Shown in pieces: positions 43,504 through 53,558 of a stretch of DNA of 64,000 nt; the first letter of the stretch is position 1, and each line of letters starts with the position of its first letter. The DNA is from CAZDKK01 sp964506245. Lineage in GTDB: Bacteria > Eisenbacteria > RBG-16-71-46 > CAIMUX01 > WJJG01. The notes below the pieces were generated by a model. The model did no database searches. It was not told the origin of the DNA and saw only the letters and a program-made list of their open reading frames with translations. Position numbers and translations under genes: made by a program. Location of the stretch: NCBI GenBank assembly GCA_964506245.1, contig CAZDKK010000013.1:1-64000 (forward strand). Reading direction: 5' to 3'.

Positions 43504-45640
43504 GGCACGGCACCAGATCCAGGTGCACGCGATCCCACCCGATGCGCCTCAGGGCCTCGGCAATCTGCCGGGGCCCCGTTGCTCTGTCCAGGGAGACGAC
43601 CACGAGCGACCCCTTCCGGGGTAGCGGATCCGGGTCGCTCCACTGCTCGTCCCGCTGCGGGAAGAACCGCACGCAGACCCTGGCACCCGGCGGCACGCGA
43701 CCGATCGCCAGGGTGTCGGCGGGAACGAGCAGCGTCACCCCCTCCGCGGTGAGCTGGCGCAGGTAGCCATCGTCGGGGACCGCTCCCGACCCGTTCGCGG
43801 CGGCCTTCACAGGCGGTTTCACCGTCGCGGCGGACATCCCCACCGGCCAGCACGCCAGGGCGGCGTGCAGGTCCCCCAGCAGGCTCATCCGCTCGGCAGG
43901 CACCCGCGTCCCCGCGTGCCGCAGGCCGAGGAGCTGAGCCCGCTGGCCGCCCCAGACCGCGTCGTCGATCTCGTGGAGCGCATCGATCACCGTGAGGGTG
44001 TCGATCCCGGGGGGGCCGGCCGCCTCGAGCGCCCCCAGCAAATCGAGATATGAGCCGCGACTGAACAGATCCGCATCGAACCAGTGGACCTGTGCATGCA
44101 CCCAGTCGGGCAGCGGGGAAGGCAGCACGCCATCGAAGTCCACTTGATGCGAGCCCCGCAGCAGGGCGCGACCCGCGCGGTGCTCGCAGGCCAGCGGCTC
44201 CGGCCAGTCGGCCAGGTATCGAATCCAGCGCTCCGCCATCCGCCCCAACGATCCGAGCGCCAGCGTGTCGATCCAGGCCGCGTCGTCCTGGATGCTGTGA
44301 TAGAAGCGGTGGTCGCCCTCGCTCCAGATGTTGCCGGTCGGGATGCCCGCTTTCCGGAACGGAGCGTGGTCACTCCCCTCGCCCCCCCAGGCGCGACCGG
44401 CGAAGAGACTATCGGCCGAGGTGGAATCGAGCCCGGCCCGGAAGGATCGCCAGATCGAGGGAAACGACTCGCCCCCGCCGATGCCGACCGTGCCGTTGCC
44501 ATGTCCGGTCATGTCGAAGTTGATCATGGCCACGACGCGATCGAGGTCGATCGTGGGATGCTCCGCCATCGCTTGGGAGCCGAGGAGCCCCTGCTCCTCG
44601 CCCGCAAAGGCGGCGAAGACCAACGTGCGGGCCGGAAGACCCGGACCCTGGGCCAGCGCGCGAGCAAGCTCCATCACGATCGCCGCGCCCGAGGCGTTGT
44701 CGTTGGCGCCGTTGTAGACGAGCCCACGCCCGTCGGTACCAAGGTGGTCCAGGTGTGCGCCGAGAACGATGATCTCGGTGCGGAGGCGCGGGTCGCTCCC
44801 CGGCAGCTGCGCGATGACGTTGCGTGCGCAGGCGTCGGGGACGCGCGCGACGTCGGTGCGGACCCGGACGCGCTTGCCGGTGGCGAAGGGCACCGGCCTC
44901 TCGCCGAGCTCCCGCTCGTAGAGCTCGCGCGTGCGCCCCGTGTTCATGAGGAGGAGCTCGACCACGCGGTGACCGACGTAGACACTCGGCAGCCGCGGGT
45001 AGTAGGAGCCGTCGTGGACGGCGCCGCCGTGCACGGGTCGCGGGCCCTGACTGTACAAGACCGCCACGGCGCCTCGCCTCGAGGCCTCGTGCAGGGTCGA
45101 GTCACGCGAGTCGGCCTGCTCCCAGTCGAAGCCGTTCTCCGGCTTGCCGCGCACGATGAGGACGAGCTTGCCGCTGACGTCTGTGTCGCCGTAGTCGTCC
45201 CACTCGCGCTGTGGGTCACACAGCCCGTGACCCACGAAGACGACCTCGCCGGTGATGTCGCCCGAGCCCGAGTTCGTGACCAGCGCGAAGTCGTCACCAT
45301 AGAGGAAGGAAACGGTGCCATAGGGGCTGTCGAGGAGCTCGAGCGTCGCGCCGCGCTCTTCGGTCGCGAGCATCGGGAGCGTCTGGAAGTAGGTGCCGCG
45401 CTCCCCCACCGGCTCGAGACCGGCCGCCGTGAAGCGCTCGGCCGCGTACGCCTCGGCCCGCTGTCCGCTCGCGACGCCGCTCTTGCGGCCGCCATAGGCG
45501 TCGCTGGAGATCTCGCTGATGACGGCCATCGCCCGCCGCCCGTCAAACGACGGCGCGGTGCGGACCGGCGGCGCGTCGCCGGCCAGGACTGGCGCGGCAC
45601 CGAGCAGGAGCGCAATGGGAATCAGATACCGGTCGAGCAT
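43388..45640 (-). CDS. Secreted M28-family metallopeptidase with PA domain
   Basis: Exported protein of 750 residues; signal peptide ends PVLAGDA. A PA-like insert (about 125-255) precedes the M28 zinc aminopeptidase core: LGAHLDHLG, YNGANDNASGAAIVMELARAL, FAAFAGEEQGLLGS, INFDMTGHG and GGEGSDHAPFRKAGIPTGNIWSEGD, giving both zinc ligands and the catalytic Glu. The C-terminal 250 residues form a second domain ending FEVRQLRAMLGDNLARL, which recalls metal-dependent hydrolase (M19/TatD-like) C-termini. That part is not identified with confidence. Confidence 0.85.
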   Translation of the reverse strand: MLDRYLIPIALLLGAAPVLAGDAPPVRTAPSFDGRRAMAVISEISSDAYGGRKSGVASGQRAEAYAAERFTAAGLEPVGERGTYFQTLPMLATEERGATLELLDSPYGTVSFLYGDDFALVTNSGSGDITGEVVFVGHGLCDPQREWDDYGDTDVSGKLVLIVRGKPENGFDWEQADSRDSTLHEASRRGAVAVLYSQGPRPVHGGAVHDGSYYPRLPSVYVGHRVVELLLMNTGRTRELYERELGERPVPFATGKRVRVRTDVARVPDACARNVIAQLPGSDPRLRTEIIVLGAHLDHLGTDGRGLVYNGANDNASGAAIVMELARALAQGPGLPARTLVFAAFAGEEQGLLGSQAMAEHPTIDLDRVVAMINFDMTGHGNGTVGIGGGESFPSIWRSFRAGLDSTSADSLFAGRAWGGEGSDHAPFRKAGIPTGNIWSEGDHRFYHSIQDDAAWIDTLALGSLGRMAERWIRYLADWPEPLACEHRAGRALLRGSHQVDFDGVLPSPLPDWVHAQVHWFDADLFSRGSYLDLLGALEAAGPPGIDTLTVIDALHEIDDAVWGGQRAQLLGLRHAGTRVPAERMSLLGDLHAALACWPVGMSAATVKPPVKAAANGSGAVPDDGYLRQLTAEGVTLLVPADTLAIGRVPPGARVCVRFFPQRDEQWSDPDPLPRKGSLVVVSLDRATGPRQIAEALRRIGWDRVHLDLVPCLSRADERAIWAFLEDLQAAGNFEVRQLRAMLGDNLARL

Positions 45641-45802
45641 GCCCCGTCCCCCATGCTGTGGAGATCGTCCGCGCGGGCACCGCGGTGCGGCGCTCCGGCG
45701 CAGGACTCACTCTAGAGCGTGAGGGGGACACGTACAATCAGCGGATCCTCCTGTGCCCCCGCCGGGTCTGGACGAGGAGGCGAAGACGGAGGAGGATGCG
45801 CC

Positions 45803-45960
45803 ATGGGTGAATTCGAGGGCGAGCCGGTTCTCGAGCACAGCGGCGGCATTCACGGCTTTGCCTCGTATCTGCTGCGTATGCCGGCACGCAAGCTCGTTGT
45901 CGCGGTGCTCTCGAACAACGCGATGGGCAGCGCCGTCCCGGCCCTGCTGCCCTCGGGAAT
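45803..45960 (+). pseudogene. C-terminal remnant of a serine beta-lactamase-like hydrolase
   Basis: About 50 codons read MGEFEGEPVLEHSGGIHGF and then SYLLRMPARKLVVAVLSNNA. This matches the C-terminal part of class C beta-lactamase/serine hydrolase proteins, which typically have an (H)-x-GG-x-x-GF motif followed by a V-V-V-L-S-N strand. Nothing upstream (45641-45802) supplies the catalytic SxxK or YxN motifs. Downstream the frame runs into the antisense of the next gene. It looks like the leftover of a gene removed by rearrangement. Confidence 0.6.
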
Positions 45961-45984
45961 CAGCGGGCACGGCAATCCGCCAGA

Positions 45985-46779
45985 TCAGCGGAAGACCTTC
46001 TTGAGCTCGCCCCACGTGCTCATCCTTGCGGGCGTCTCCCCGCAGGGATTCGGCTCGCAGGTGGTCCAGTTGGCATGCCACACCCCGCCCAGCATCTCGC
46101 AGTTCTGGTAGGCGGACAGCAGCCAGCACGTGTCGCCCGGCAGGCAGCACACCGCCAGCGGGTCCCCCGGGCACACCGGCAGGCCGTCCGCGTTGATGCC
46201 GAGGGCGCCGAAGGCGGCTGTCGGATACGACCGGGGATCGGGCCCGTCGGTCCACCACCCGGCCCAGCCCGTGGGAGGATCGACGGAGAGCTGAATCACC
46301 CCGGACTCTGCGTAGGCGTGGCCGGCGACCCACAGGACGGGGACGTAGTTGCCCTGCCATGGCTCGCCCGTGGCAACGAAGGCCGTGCCCTCGTTCGGGC
46401 CCGGGAAATGGCCGGCTGGGATCACCAGGCCCCCCGAGGGAGGAAAGCAGACGTCCCACGCGATGTAGAGAAACATGTCCTCCGAGTATTCGCCGACGCC
46501 GATCTCTGCACCCCAGAATTCCTTCTCCTCGGTCCACGCGCACAGGACGTACCACACGATGGTGCGCATGCTGTCCGTGTCCACGCGCGTGCACTGCTGC
46601 GCGCAGCTCGTGATGGCGTAGGGGGCGTAGGCCTCGCACGCGTCCATCGGAGGATCGTGCGTGTAGATCACCTCGGGCACATAGTGGGCGATGAAAACGC
46701 CGCCGCTGAGATCGTCGGGCGTGGCCCACGCCGACGAGAGCAAGGCCAGAAGCACGAACAGGCCAGTCGCGATTCTCAT
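45985..46779 (-). CDS. Secreted cysteine-module protein C (one CC module, WG-K tail)
   Basis: Exported protein of 264 residues, distant paralogue of proteins A and B at 3-5 kb. ATG 46779 follows GGGAGGTGACC; a GTG two codons upstream is less likely. The signal peptide ends SSAWATP. Shared landmarks: HYVPEVIYTHDPP, TIVWYVLCAW, GVGEYSEDMF, GHFPGPNEGTAF, YVPVLWVAGHAYAESG and FGALGINADG. A single cysteine module follows (VCCLPGDTCWLL, NCEMLGGVWH, CEPNPC), then the tail MSTWGELKKVFR. Function unknown. It confirms that module number varies (one, two, three) while the tail is kept. Confidence 0.85.
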   Translation of the reverse strand: MRIATGLFVLLALLSSAWATPDDLSGGVFIAHYVPEVIYTHDPPMDACEAYAPYAITSCAQQCTRVDTDSMRTIVWYVLCAWTEEKEFWGAEIGVGEYSEDMFLYIAWDVCFPPSGGLVIPAGHFPGPNEGTAFVATGEPWQGNYVPVLWVAGHAYAESGVIQLSVDPPTGWAGWWTDGPDPRSYPTAAFGALGINADGLPVCPGDPLAVCCLPGDTCWLLSAYQNCEMLGGVWHANWTTCEPNPCGETPARMSTWGELKKVFR

Positions 46780-46847
46780 GGTCACCTCCCGGTCGCAACA
46801 TTCGATCGCTCAGGAAGGCTCAGGAAGCTGGCGGTGCCACCTCAAGC

Positions 46848-47351
46848 TTAGCTCGCCTGACCCCGCGTGTCGAGCAGGAGAACCACGGCCTGGGCGCTGA
46901 TGGCCTCCCCCGCGCCCTCCGGGCCGAGGCCCTCGGCCGTCTTGGCCTTGAGCGAGACAGCCTCGAGACCGATCCTCAGCCCGTCGGCAAGCCGCCGGCG
47001 GATAGGTTCGCGATAGGGCCCGATGCGCGGGCTCTCGGCCACGAGGGTGAGATCGACGTTGCCGATCTCCCATCCTGCGACCCGCACGCGCCGGACGACC
47101 TCGGCCAGCATCCGCAGGCTCGAGGCATCCTTCCAAGCCGGGTCGCTGTCGGGGAAGTGCGTGCCGATGTCGCCGTCGGCGGCTGCGCCCAGCAACGCGT
47201 CGATGAGGGCGTGCGTCAGGACGTCGGCATCGGAGTGGCCGTCCAGACCGCGGTCGTGCGCGATCTCGACGCCGCCCAGGATGAGGCGGCGGCCTGCCAC
47301 TAGCCGATGGATGTCCCAACCCTGTCCGATGCGCCAGCCGGTCGCCATCAT
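46848..47351 (-). CDS. ispF: 2-C-methyl-D-erythritol 2,4-cyclodiphosphate synthase IspF
   Basis: Enzyme of 167 residues of the MEP isoprenoid pathway. Metal ligands in GWDIHRL (Asp, His) and the GLDGHSDADVLTHALIDALLGAAADGDIGTHFP signature are clear, with SLKAKTAEGLG near the C-terminus. ATG 47351 overlaps the ispD stop by four bases (ATGATG offers a second start at 47348). Part of the apparent operon radA-ispD-ispF. Confidence 0.96.
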   Translation of the reverse strand: MMATGWRIGQGWDIHRLVAGRRLILGGVEIAHDRGLDGHSDADVLTHALIDALLGAAADGDIGTHFPDSDPAWKDASSLRMLAEVVRRVRVAGWEIGNVDLTLVAESPRIGPYREPIRRRLADGLRIGLEAVSLKAKTAEGLGPEGAGEAISAQAVVLLLDTRGQAS

Positions 47352-48214
47352 CTCGTTCTCCACAGCGCCCGCCGATACGCGCGGCCCGGACCGCGCAGCC
47401 AACCCTCGAGCAGCTCGAGGTCCACGGCGTAGGTCACCTTCCTGGCCAGCGTCGATCCGGGCGCCACCACGACCGGCCACTTCTTCCACTCGAAGAGCAT
47501 GGCATCGTCGGTCACCTCGCGGCCCGTCGCGTGGGCCTCGCGGTGCGCCGCGAGCACGGGTCCGATGGGAAACACTTGGGGCGTCTGCACGCGCCACAGC
47601 CCGTCCCGGGGGATGGTGCGCCGGACGCGCGCGAGCTGGTCCGGTGCAGCGGGGACTTGTACAGCCTTGAGCGTATCGCCCACCGGGATCACGGGCACGA
47701 CGCCCCACGGCCGTGGGCTCGCGCGACCGGCCCTTCGCAGGTCCGATCGTGCCGACGCTGCGCCGCGCGCGCGCCTGCCCGCGCTGCGGGCCACGCACGC
47801 CCCCGCCAGCAGGTCGTCCACCATCTCGAGCGCCACGATCGGCCGCGCGGCATCGTGGATCAAGACCATGGCCCGCCCGAGCTCGCTCCCCTCGGTCAGC
47901 CGCGCCGCCGCCTCGAGTCCGGCGCGCGCCGAGTCCTGTCGCAGCGCGCCGCCGATCACGGGCCGATGGATGCAGCAGGTCCCGCGCGACCGCGTCCTGC
48001 GCAGCGGGGCAAGGATCGTGCGCTCGGCTCTTGCACCCCAGCCGCGCGGCACGACCACGAGCAAGTCCGTCACGAGTGGATGCCGCGCGAGGCTGGCGAC
48101 GCTCCACGCGAGGATCGGCTTGCCCGCCAGCGGCACGAAGGCCTTGGGTTGATCCAGGCCGAGGCGCCGGCCCGATCCGCCGGCCAGAATGATGGCCCAG
48201 CACCGATCTGCCAC
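47348..48214 (-). CDS. ispD: 2-C-methyl-D-erythritol 4-phosphate cytidylyltransferase IspD
   Basis: Enzyme of 288 residues, longer than the usual 230. N-terminal ILAGGSGRRLG is the CTP-binding loop; VLIHDAARP, GDTLKAV, RVQTPQVFP and TDDAMLFE follow. Between LLAGACVA and GVVPVIPVGDT lies an unusual insertion of about 28 Arg/Ala-rich residues (RSAGRRARGAASARS and onward). The start is taken as GTG 48214, four bases after the radA stop; GTG 48229 is possible. Confidence 0.9.
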   Translation of the reverse strand: MADRCWAIILAGGSGRRLGLDQPKAFVPLAGKPILAWSVASLARHPLVTDLLVVVPRGWGARAERTILAPLRRTRSRGTCCIHRPVIGGALRQDSARAGLEAAARLTEGSELGRAMVLIHDAARPIVALEMVDDLLAGACVARSAGRRARGAASARSDLRRAGRASPRPWGVVPVIPVGDTLKAVQVPAAPDQLARVRRTIPRDGLWRVQTPQVFPIGPVLAAHREAHATGREVTDDAMLFEWKKWPVVVAPGSTLARKVTYAVDLELLEGWLRGPGRAYRRALWRTR

Positions 48215-48218
48215 GGCA

Positions 48219-49928
48219 TCAGCGGGCACGGCTCCCCCCGCGGGTTCCCTCCCGCACCCCTTCCCCGAGAGCCAGGGGCAGCGCGTCGCGCAGCGTCGCC
48301 ACCGGGAGCAGCCGGCTCCCCTCCGGCGCCCTCCAGCCGCGCCCCTGCAGGTCGCGGGCCGTGGCTGCGGGGAGCATGATGCGCCGGAAGCCCAGCCGGG
48401 CGGCCTCCGCAATGCGCCGTTCGGGATTGCCGACCCGCCGCACCTCGCCGCCCAGACCGATCTCGCCGAAAACTGCCAGATCGTCGCCCAGCGGCTGCTC
48501 GCGCAGGCTGGAGGCGATCGCGAGCAGCATGCCGAGATCGACGCCGGGCTCATCGATCCGCAGGCCGCCCGCCACGTTCACGAAGACATCGCTCGTCGTT
48601 ACGTCGAGACCGCCGCGCTTGACCAGTACCGCCAACAGGATCGCGAGCCGCCGGAGGTCGAAGCCGGTCGCGATGCGCTGCGGGAGACCATAGCGGGTCG
48701 CATGGACAAGCGCCTGGACTTCCATCAGCAGCGACCGCGTCCCCTCGATGCCCGCGACGACGACGCTCCCCGTCGCGCGGCCCGCGTCCTCGCCGAGGAA
48801 GAGCTGCGAGGGATTGACGACCTCCTCGAGTCCGCTGTCGCGCATGTCGAAGACGCCAATCTCGTGCACGCTGCCGAAGCGGTTCTTGACGCTGCGCAGG
48901 ATGCGATGGGCCTGGAACGGATCGCCCTCCATCGTGAGCACCGCGTCGACGATGTGCTCGAGCGTGCGCGGACCGGCGAGGTTGCCCTCCTTCGTCATGT
49001 GGCCCACCAGGAGCACGGCCATGCGGCGCGTCTTCGCAGTGCGCGTGAGCGCGAGCGCCCCCTCACGCACCTGCAACACGCTGCCCGGCGTCGACGGCAG
49101 ATCTGGCAAATAGGTCGCCTGGATCGAGTCGACGACGAGGATCTCGACGGGGCCGGGCGTCTCCTCCAGGTCGAGCGCATCGCCGGCCTCCCTGGCCAGC
49201 GCACGCGAGGGCTGGGCGCGGTCGGGATCACCGGTGGGTTCGGCAGCCGCACCCGCGGGAGACTTGGCAGCCGCACCCGCTGGAGGCTCGCGGTCGGCAC
49301 CCGCGGCCGGGCGCGAGCGGTAGACGCCGTGTGTCGTGGCCGCGAGGATGCGCTCGAGGTCTGCCTCGGCCAGCACCGGCAGATTGCGCGTGACCCCGAG
49401 CCGCTGGGCGCGCAGGCGCATCTGCCCGGCGGATTCCTCGCCCGACACGTAAAGGACGCCCCGCCCCGCGCGCACGAGCTCCGATGCAACCTGCAGGAGA
49501 AGCGTCGACTTGCCCACGCCGGGATCGCCGCCCACGAGGACGACCGAACCGGGCACGATGCCCCCGCCCAGCACGCGGTCGAACTCGGCGATGCCCGAGC
49601 GGATGCGCGCGGGCCCGTCGGCCTGCACCTCGCCGAGGAGCTGGACCCCGGCCTCGCCGTCCAGTGCCCCCGCTTCGGCCGTCCAGCTGGCCGCCTGCCC
49701 CGGCGTCAGCCCCGAGCGCCGCCGGGAGCGCCCCGGGATCCCGAGGCCGCGATCGGGCTGGCCGCCGCGCGCCGCGCGATGGCCCGGCCCCGGTGCAGGA
49801 CCGGGCGCGCGATAGGCGATGAGGCTGTTCCATTCCCCGCAGCTCGGGCAGCGCCCGAACCACTTCGGGAAATCCTCGCCGCAGCTCTGGCAGAGGAAGG
49901 TTGTGGTATCGGCTCTCTTGCGCGACAT
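48219..49928 (-). CDS. radA: DNA repair protein RadA with low-complexity insertion
   Basis: Protein of 569 residues (usual about 450). The N-terminal zinc finger CQSCGEDFPKWFGRCPSCGEW, Walker A GGDPGVGKST, SGEESAGQMRLRAQRLG, Walker B region ILVVDSIQ, the RadA motif KNRFGS, and the Lon-like C-terminal domain (VNVAGGLRIDEPGVDLGMLLAIASS) are all present. Extra length comes from a Gly/Pro/Arg linker after the zinc finger and an Ala/Pro-rich insertion of about 55 residues between Walker A and B that contains a 24-base tandem duplication (49242-49288). RadA processes recombination intermediates. First gene of the radA-ispD-ispF unit. Confidence 0.94.
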   Translation of the reverse strand: MSRKRADTTTFLCQSCGEDFPKWFGRCPSCGEWNSLIAYRAPGPAPGPGHRAARGGQPDRGLGIPGRSRRRSGLTPGQAASWTAEAGALDGEAGVQLLGEVQADGPARIRSGIAEFDRVLGGGIVPGSVVLVGGDPGVGKSTLLLQVASELVRAGRGVLYVSGEESAGQMRLRAQRLGVTRNLPVLAEADLERILAATTHGVYRSRPAAGADREPPAGAAAKSPAGAAAEPTGDPDRAQPSRALAREAGDALDLEETPGPVEILVVDSIQATYLPDLPSTPGSVLQVREGALALTRTAKTRRMAVLLVGHMTKEGNLAGPRTLEHIVDAVLTMEGDPFQAHRILRSVKNRFGSVHEIGVFDMRDSGLEEVVNPSQLFLGEDAGRATGSVVVAGIEGTRSLLMEVQALVHATRYGLPQRIATGFDLRRLAILLAVLVKRGGLDVTTSDVFVNVAGGLRIDEPGVDLGMLLAIASSLREQPLGDDLAVFGEIGLGGEVRRVGNPERRIAEAARLGFRRIMLPAATARDLQGRGWRAPEGSRLLPVATLRDALPLALGEGVREGTRGGSRAR

Positions 49929-50111
49929 CGCGGGGACCTTTCGTTTCTGCTGCCTGAGCTGATCGTAGCAGGCTGGGTGCCCGGCGGCGTGGAATTCTTG
50001 GGCGGTGGCCCGCCGGATGGATCGCACGAGGGACATCGACCAGCAAGGGGCGCGGCAAGGTCTGGCGCGCGGGAGGAGTGCACCCCATCCCGGCGCGTCA
50101 CGCCGGGAGTT

Positions 50112-50127
50112 GTGGCCCCGGGGCCAC
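50112..50127. repeat. 16-base perfect palindrome upstream of radA
   Basis: GTGGCCCCGGGGCCAC is a perfect palindrome lying immediately beside the inverted repeat at 50129-50159 in the gap between radA and the phosphoglucomutase gene. Confidence 0.6.
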
Positions 50128-50128
50128 C

Positions 50129-50159
50129 CTGTAACCAATATAAAAACAACAGGTTACAG
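50129..50159. promoter_or_regulatory. Operator-like inverted repeat in an AT-rich island
   Basis: CTGTAACC and GGTTACAG form perfect 8-base arms separated by 15 bases of AT-rich sequence (AATATAAAAACAACA), very unusual in this GC-rich DNA. Arm symmetry and spacing resemble operators such as the BirA box (TTGTAAACC-N15-GGTTTACAA), but each arm is one A shorter. It lies about 200 bases upstream of the radA start in the 297-base gap 49929-50225, which otherwise holds no gene. Promoter or operator function is inferred. Confidence 0.45.
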
Positions 50160-50225
50160 AACAGGGACTTGCCGGTCCGCCGAGCGATCGCCTGCGGCTC
50201 CCCGGCCGAGCAGGGCGCGCCGCCC

Positions 50226-51869
<1,644 letters not shown>

Positions 51870-52118
51870 GGTTGCCTCCGCCGGGTTCGAGCGGCATCGG
51901 TCCGCTGAGTTCCGGTCGACGGCGACCGCGACCGGTTCCTGGCCTCGGGTGATCCGCCTGCGACCATGCGGTCCGCCCCGACGGCAGTCAAGACCGGCGG
52001 GTTCGGTCCGGTCCTGGACCGCGCCTGCGGCCGGGTCTATCATGCCTGTCAGACGATCGACGCGGGACTGGGCAACAGCCCGCGTACCAAGGACAGCATC
52101 CTCGAAAGGGAGTTCGAA

Positions 52119-52571
52119 ATGAGCCCAAAGCCTGACCGCATCGAGTTCGAAGTGCCCGCCGGCAAGCTGGTCGTGCAGCACGCCACCTGCCCCGCGGGCT
52201 GCAGCCTCATGGACCCCAAGGTGAAGATCCACGATCACCCGTCCATCCACCTGGCCTATACGTACGGCGCCATCCATGGACACATACACCTCGATCCGGT
52301 CTACGGCAGCTTCGACAACGTCTCCGACCGCGAGATTCCGCGGGGCACCGTGGTTTCGTTCACCTGCCCGAGCTGCGGCGTCTCGCTGACCGACCTCGAG
52401 TCGACCTGCAGCCGCTGCACGGCGCCGATGTTCATGCTGAACCTCCCCAAGGGCAACTTCGTCGAGGGCTGCCAGCGGAGCGGCTGCTTCCACCACAAGC
52501 TGCACATTGTCACCGGCGAGCAGCTGATGCAGCGGATGTTCGACGACCTCGGGATGGATTCGTACCTGTGA
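52119..52571 (+). CDS. Zinc-ribbon protein of unknown function
   Basis: Protein of 150 residues with no signal peptide or membrane segment. Two cysteine pairs CPSC and CSRC form a zinc ribbon in the middle (FTCPSCGVSL, CSRCTAPMF). Further Cys and His residues flank it (HATCPAGCSL, CQRSGCFHHKLHIV), so a second metal site is possible. ATG 52119 follows GAAAGGGAGTTCGAA. I do not recognise the family. It is followed 68 bases later by a methyltransferase gene on the same strand. Confidence 0.75.
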   Translation: MSPKPDRIEFEVPAGKLVVQHATCPAGCSLMDPKVKIHDHPSIHLAYTYGAIHGHIHLDPVYGSFDNVSDREIPRGTVVSFTCPSCGVSLTDLESTCSRCTAPMFMLNLPKGNFVEGCQRSGCFHHKLHIVTGEQLMQRMFDDLGMDSYL

Positions 52572-52639
52572 TGCGCCGCGCATGAGCTGACGCACGTGAG
52601 TTCGCGGGCGCCCGGCGGCGCCCATGGGTCGGGCACGGC

Positions 52640-53404
52640 ATGCAGAAGAGCATCGACTTCGGACCGGTCGCGGACCTCTACGATACCTACGTGCGGTGGG
52701 AGGCCGACTTCCCCTACTTCCGCCGATTGTGCGAGGGCACGAAGGCCGACGTGCTGGAGCTGATGTGCGGCACGGGTCGGCTTTCCCTCCACCTCCTGGA
52801 GACCGGTGTCCGCCTCTGGTGCGTGGACTACTCGCCGGAGATGCTGACCGAGCTGCGCCGCAAGCTGCGCGAGCGTGGGTTGGCCGCCGAGATCCGTGAG
52901 ATGGATGTGCGCGAGGTCGACCTCGGCCGCCTCTTCGAGCTGATCCTCCTACCGTTTCACTCGCTCGCCGAGATTGTCGCGGAGGCCGATCGTGCCCAGG
53001 CGCTGGCGCGCATCCGCAAGCACCTCGCACCGGGGGGACGCTTTGTCGTCACCCTCCACAATCCGGCTGTCCAGGTGCCCCGCCTGGACGGCGTGCGGCG
53101 CCTGCTGTGCGAGAATCCAATCCCCGGGCGTGACGCCAGGCTTCGGGTCTGGAGCACGCAACGTCACCGCGCGCAGGAGTCGCTGGGCGAGGGTCTCCAG
53201 GAGTACGAGATCCTCGGCGCGGACGGCGCGCCCCTCGAGCGGCGGGCACTGCACGTGCGATTCGCAATCATCGACCGCCTGTCGTTCGAGAGCGCGGCAG
53301 CCGCGGCCGGGTTCGCGGTGCTGCACCTCTGGGGCGATTACGAGGGCGGGGTGTTCGCGGCCAGGCGCAGTCCCTTCATGGTCTGGGAGTTGGGACCGGC
53401 TTGA
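52640..53404 (+). CDS. Class I SAM-dependent methyltransferase
   Basis: Protein of 254 residues with a Rossmann methyltransferase core: motif I VLELMCGTGRLSLHL, motif II LWCVDYSPEML, FELILLPFHSLAEI and the post-core HLAPGGRFVVTLHNP. The substrate cannot be inferred. It may be cotranscribed with the zinc-ribbon gene. Confidence 0.85.
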   Translation: MQKSIDFGPVADLYDTYVRWEADFPYFRRLCEGTKADVLELMCGTGRLSLHLLETGVRLWCVDYSPEMLTELRRKLRERGLAAEIREMDVREVDLGRLFELILLPFHSLAEIVAEADRAQALARIRKHLAPGGRFVVTLHNPAVQVPRLDGVRRLLCENPIPGRDARLRVWSTQRHRAQESLGEGLQEYEILGADGAPLERRALHVRFAIIDRLSFESAAAAAGFAVLHLWGDYEGGVFAARRSPFMVWELGPA

Positions 53405-53558
53405 GATGCCCGACCTCACGGGCGCGGACCGTCGCGCTGGGCGGCATCCTACGCTGGACAGCGCCTCCCCCGTGTTGCAGCATTGCGTGTCGTGGGACGG
53501 GTGATGCGACCGAAACGCGGTCGACACGAATCCAGGGATTGGAGACGGGGGAAAATCC

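Noticed and set aside
44084..45715. 543-codon plus-strand open frame opposite the M28 peptidase
   Set aside because: Antisense shadow of a gene with intact catalytic motifs.
49706..50149. Minus-strand frame starting in the AT-rich island before radA
   Set aside because: It overlaps the radA N-terminus in another frame and has shadow composition.
50129..50159. Transcription terminator for the phosphoglucomutase gene
   Set aside because: An 8-base stem with a 15-base AT-rich loop is a poor terminator; an operator reading fits better.
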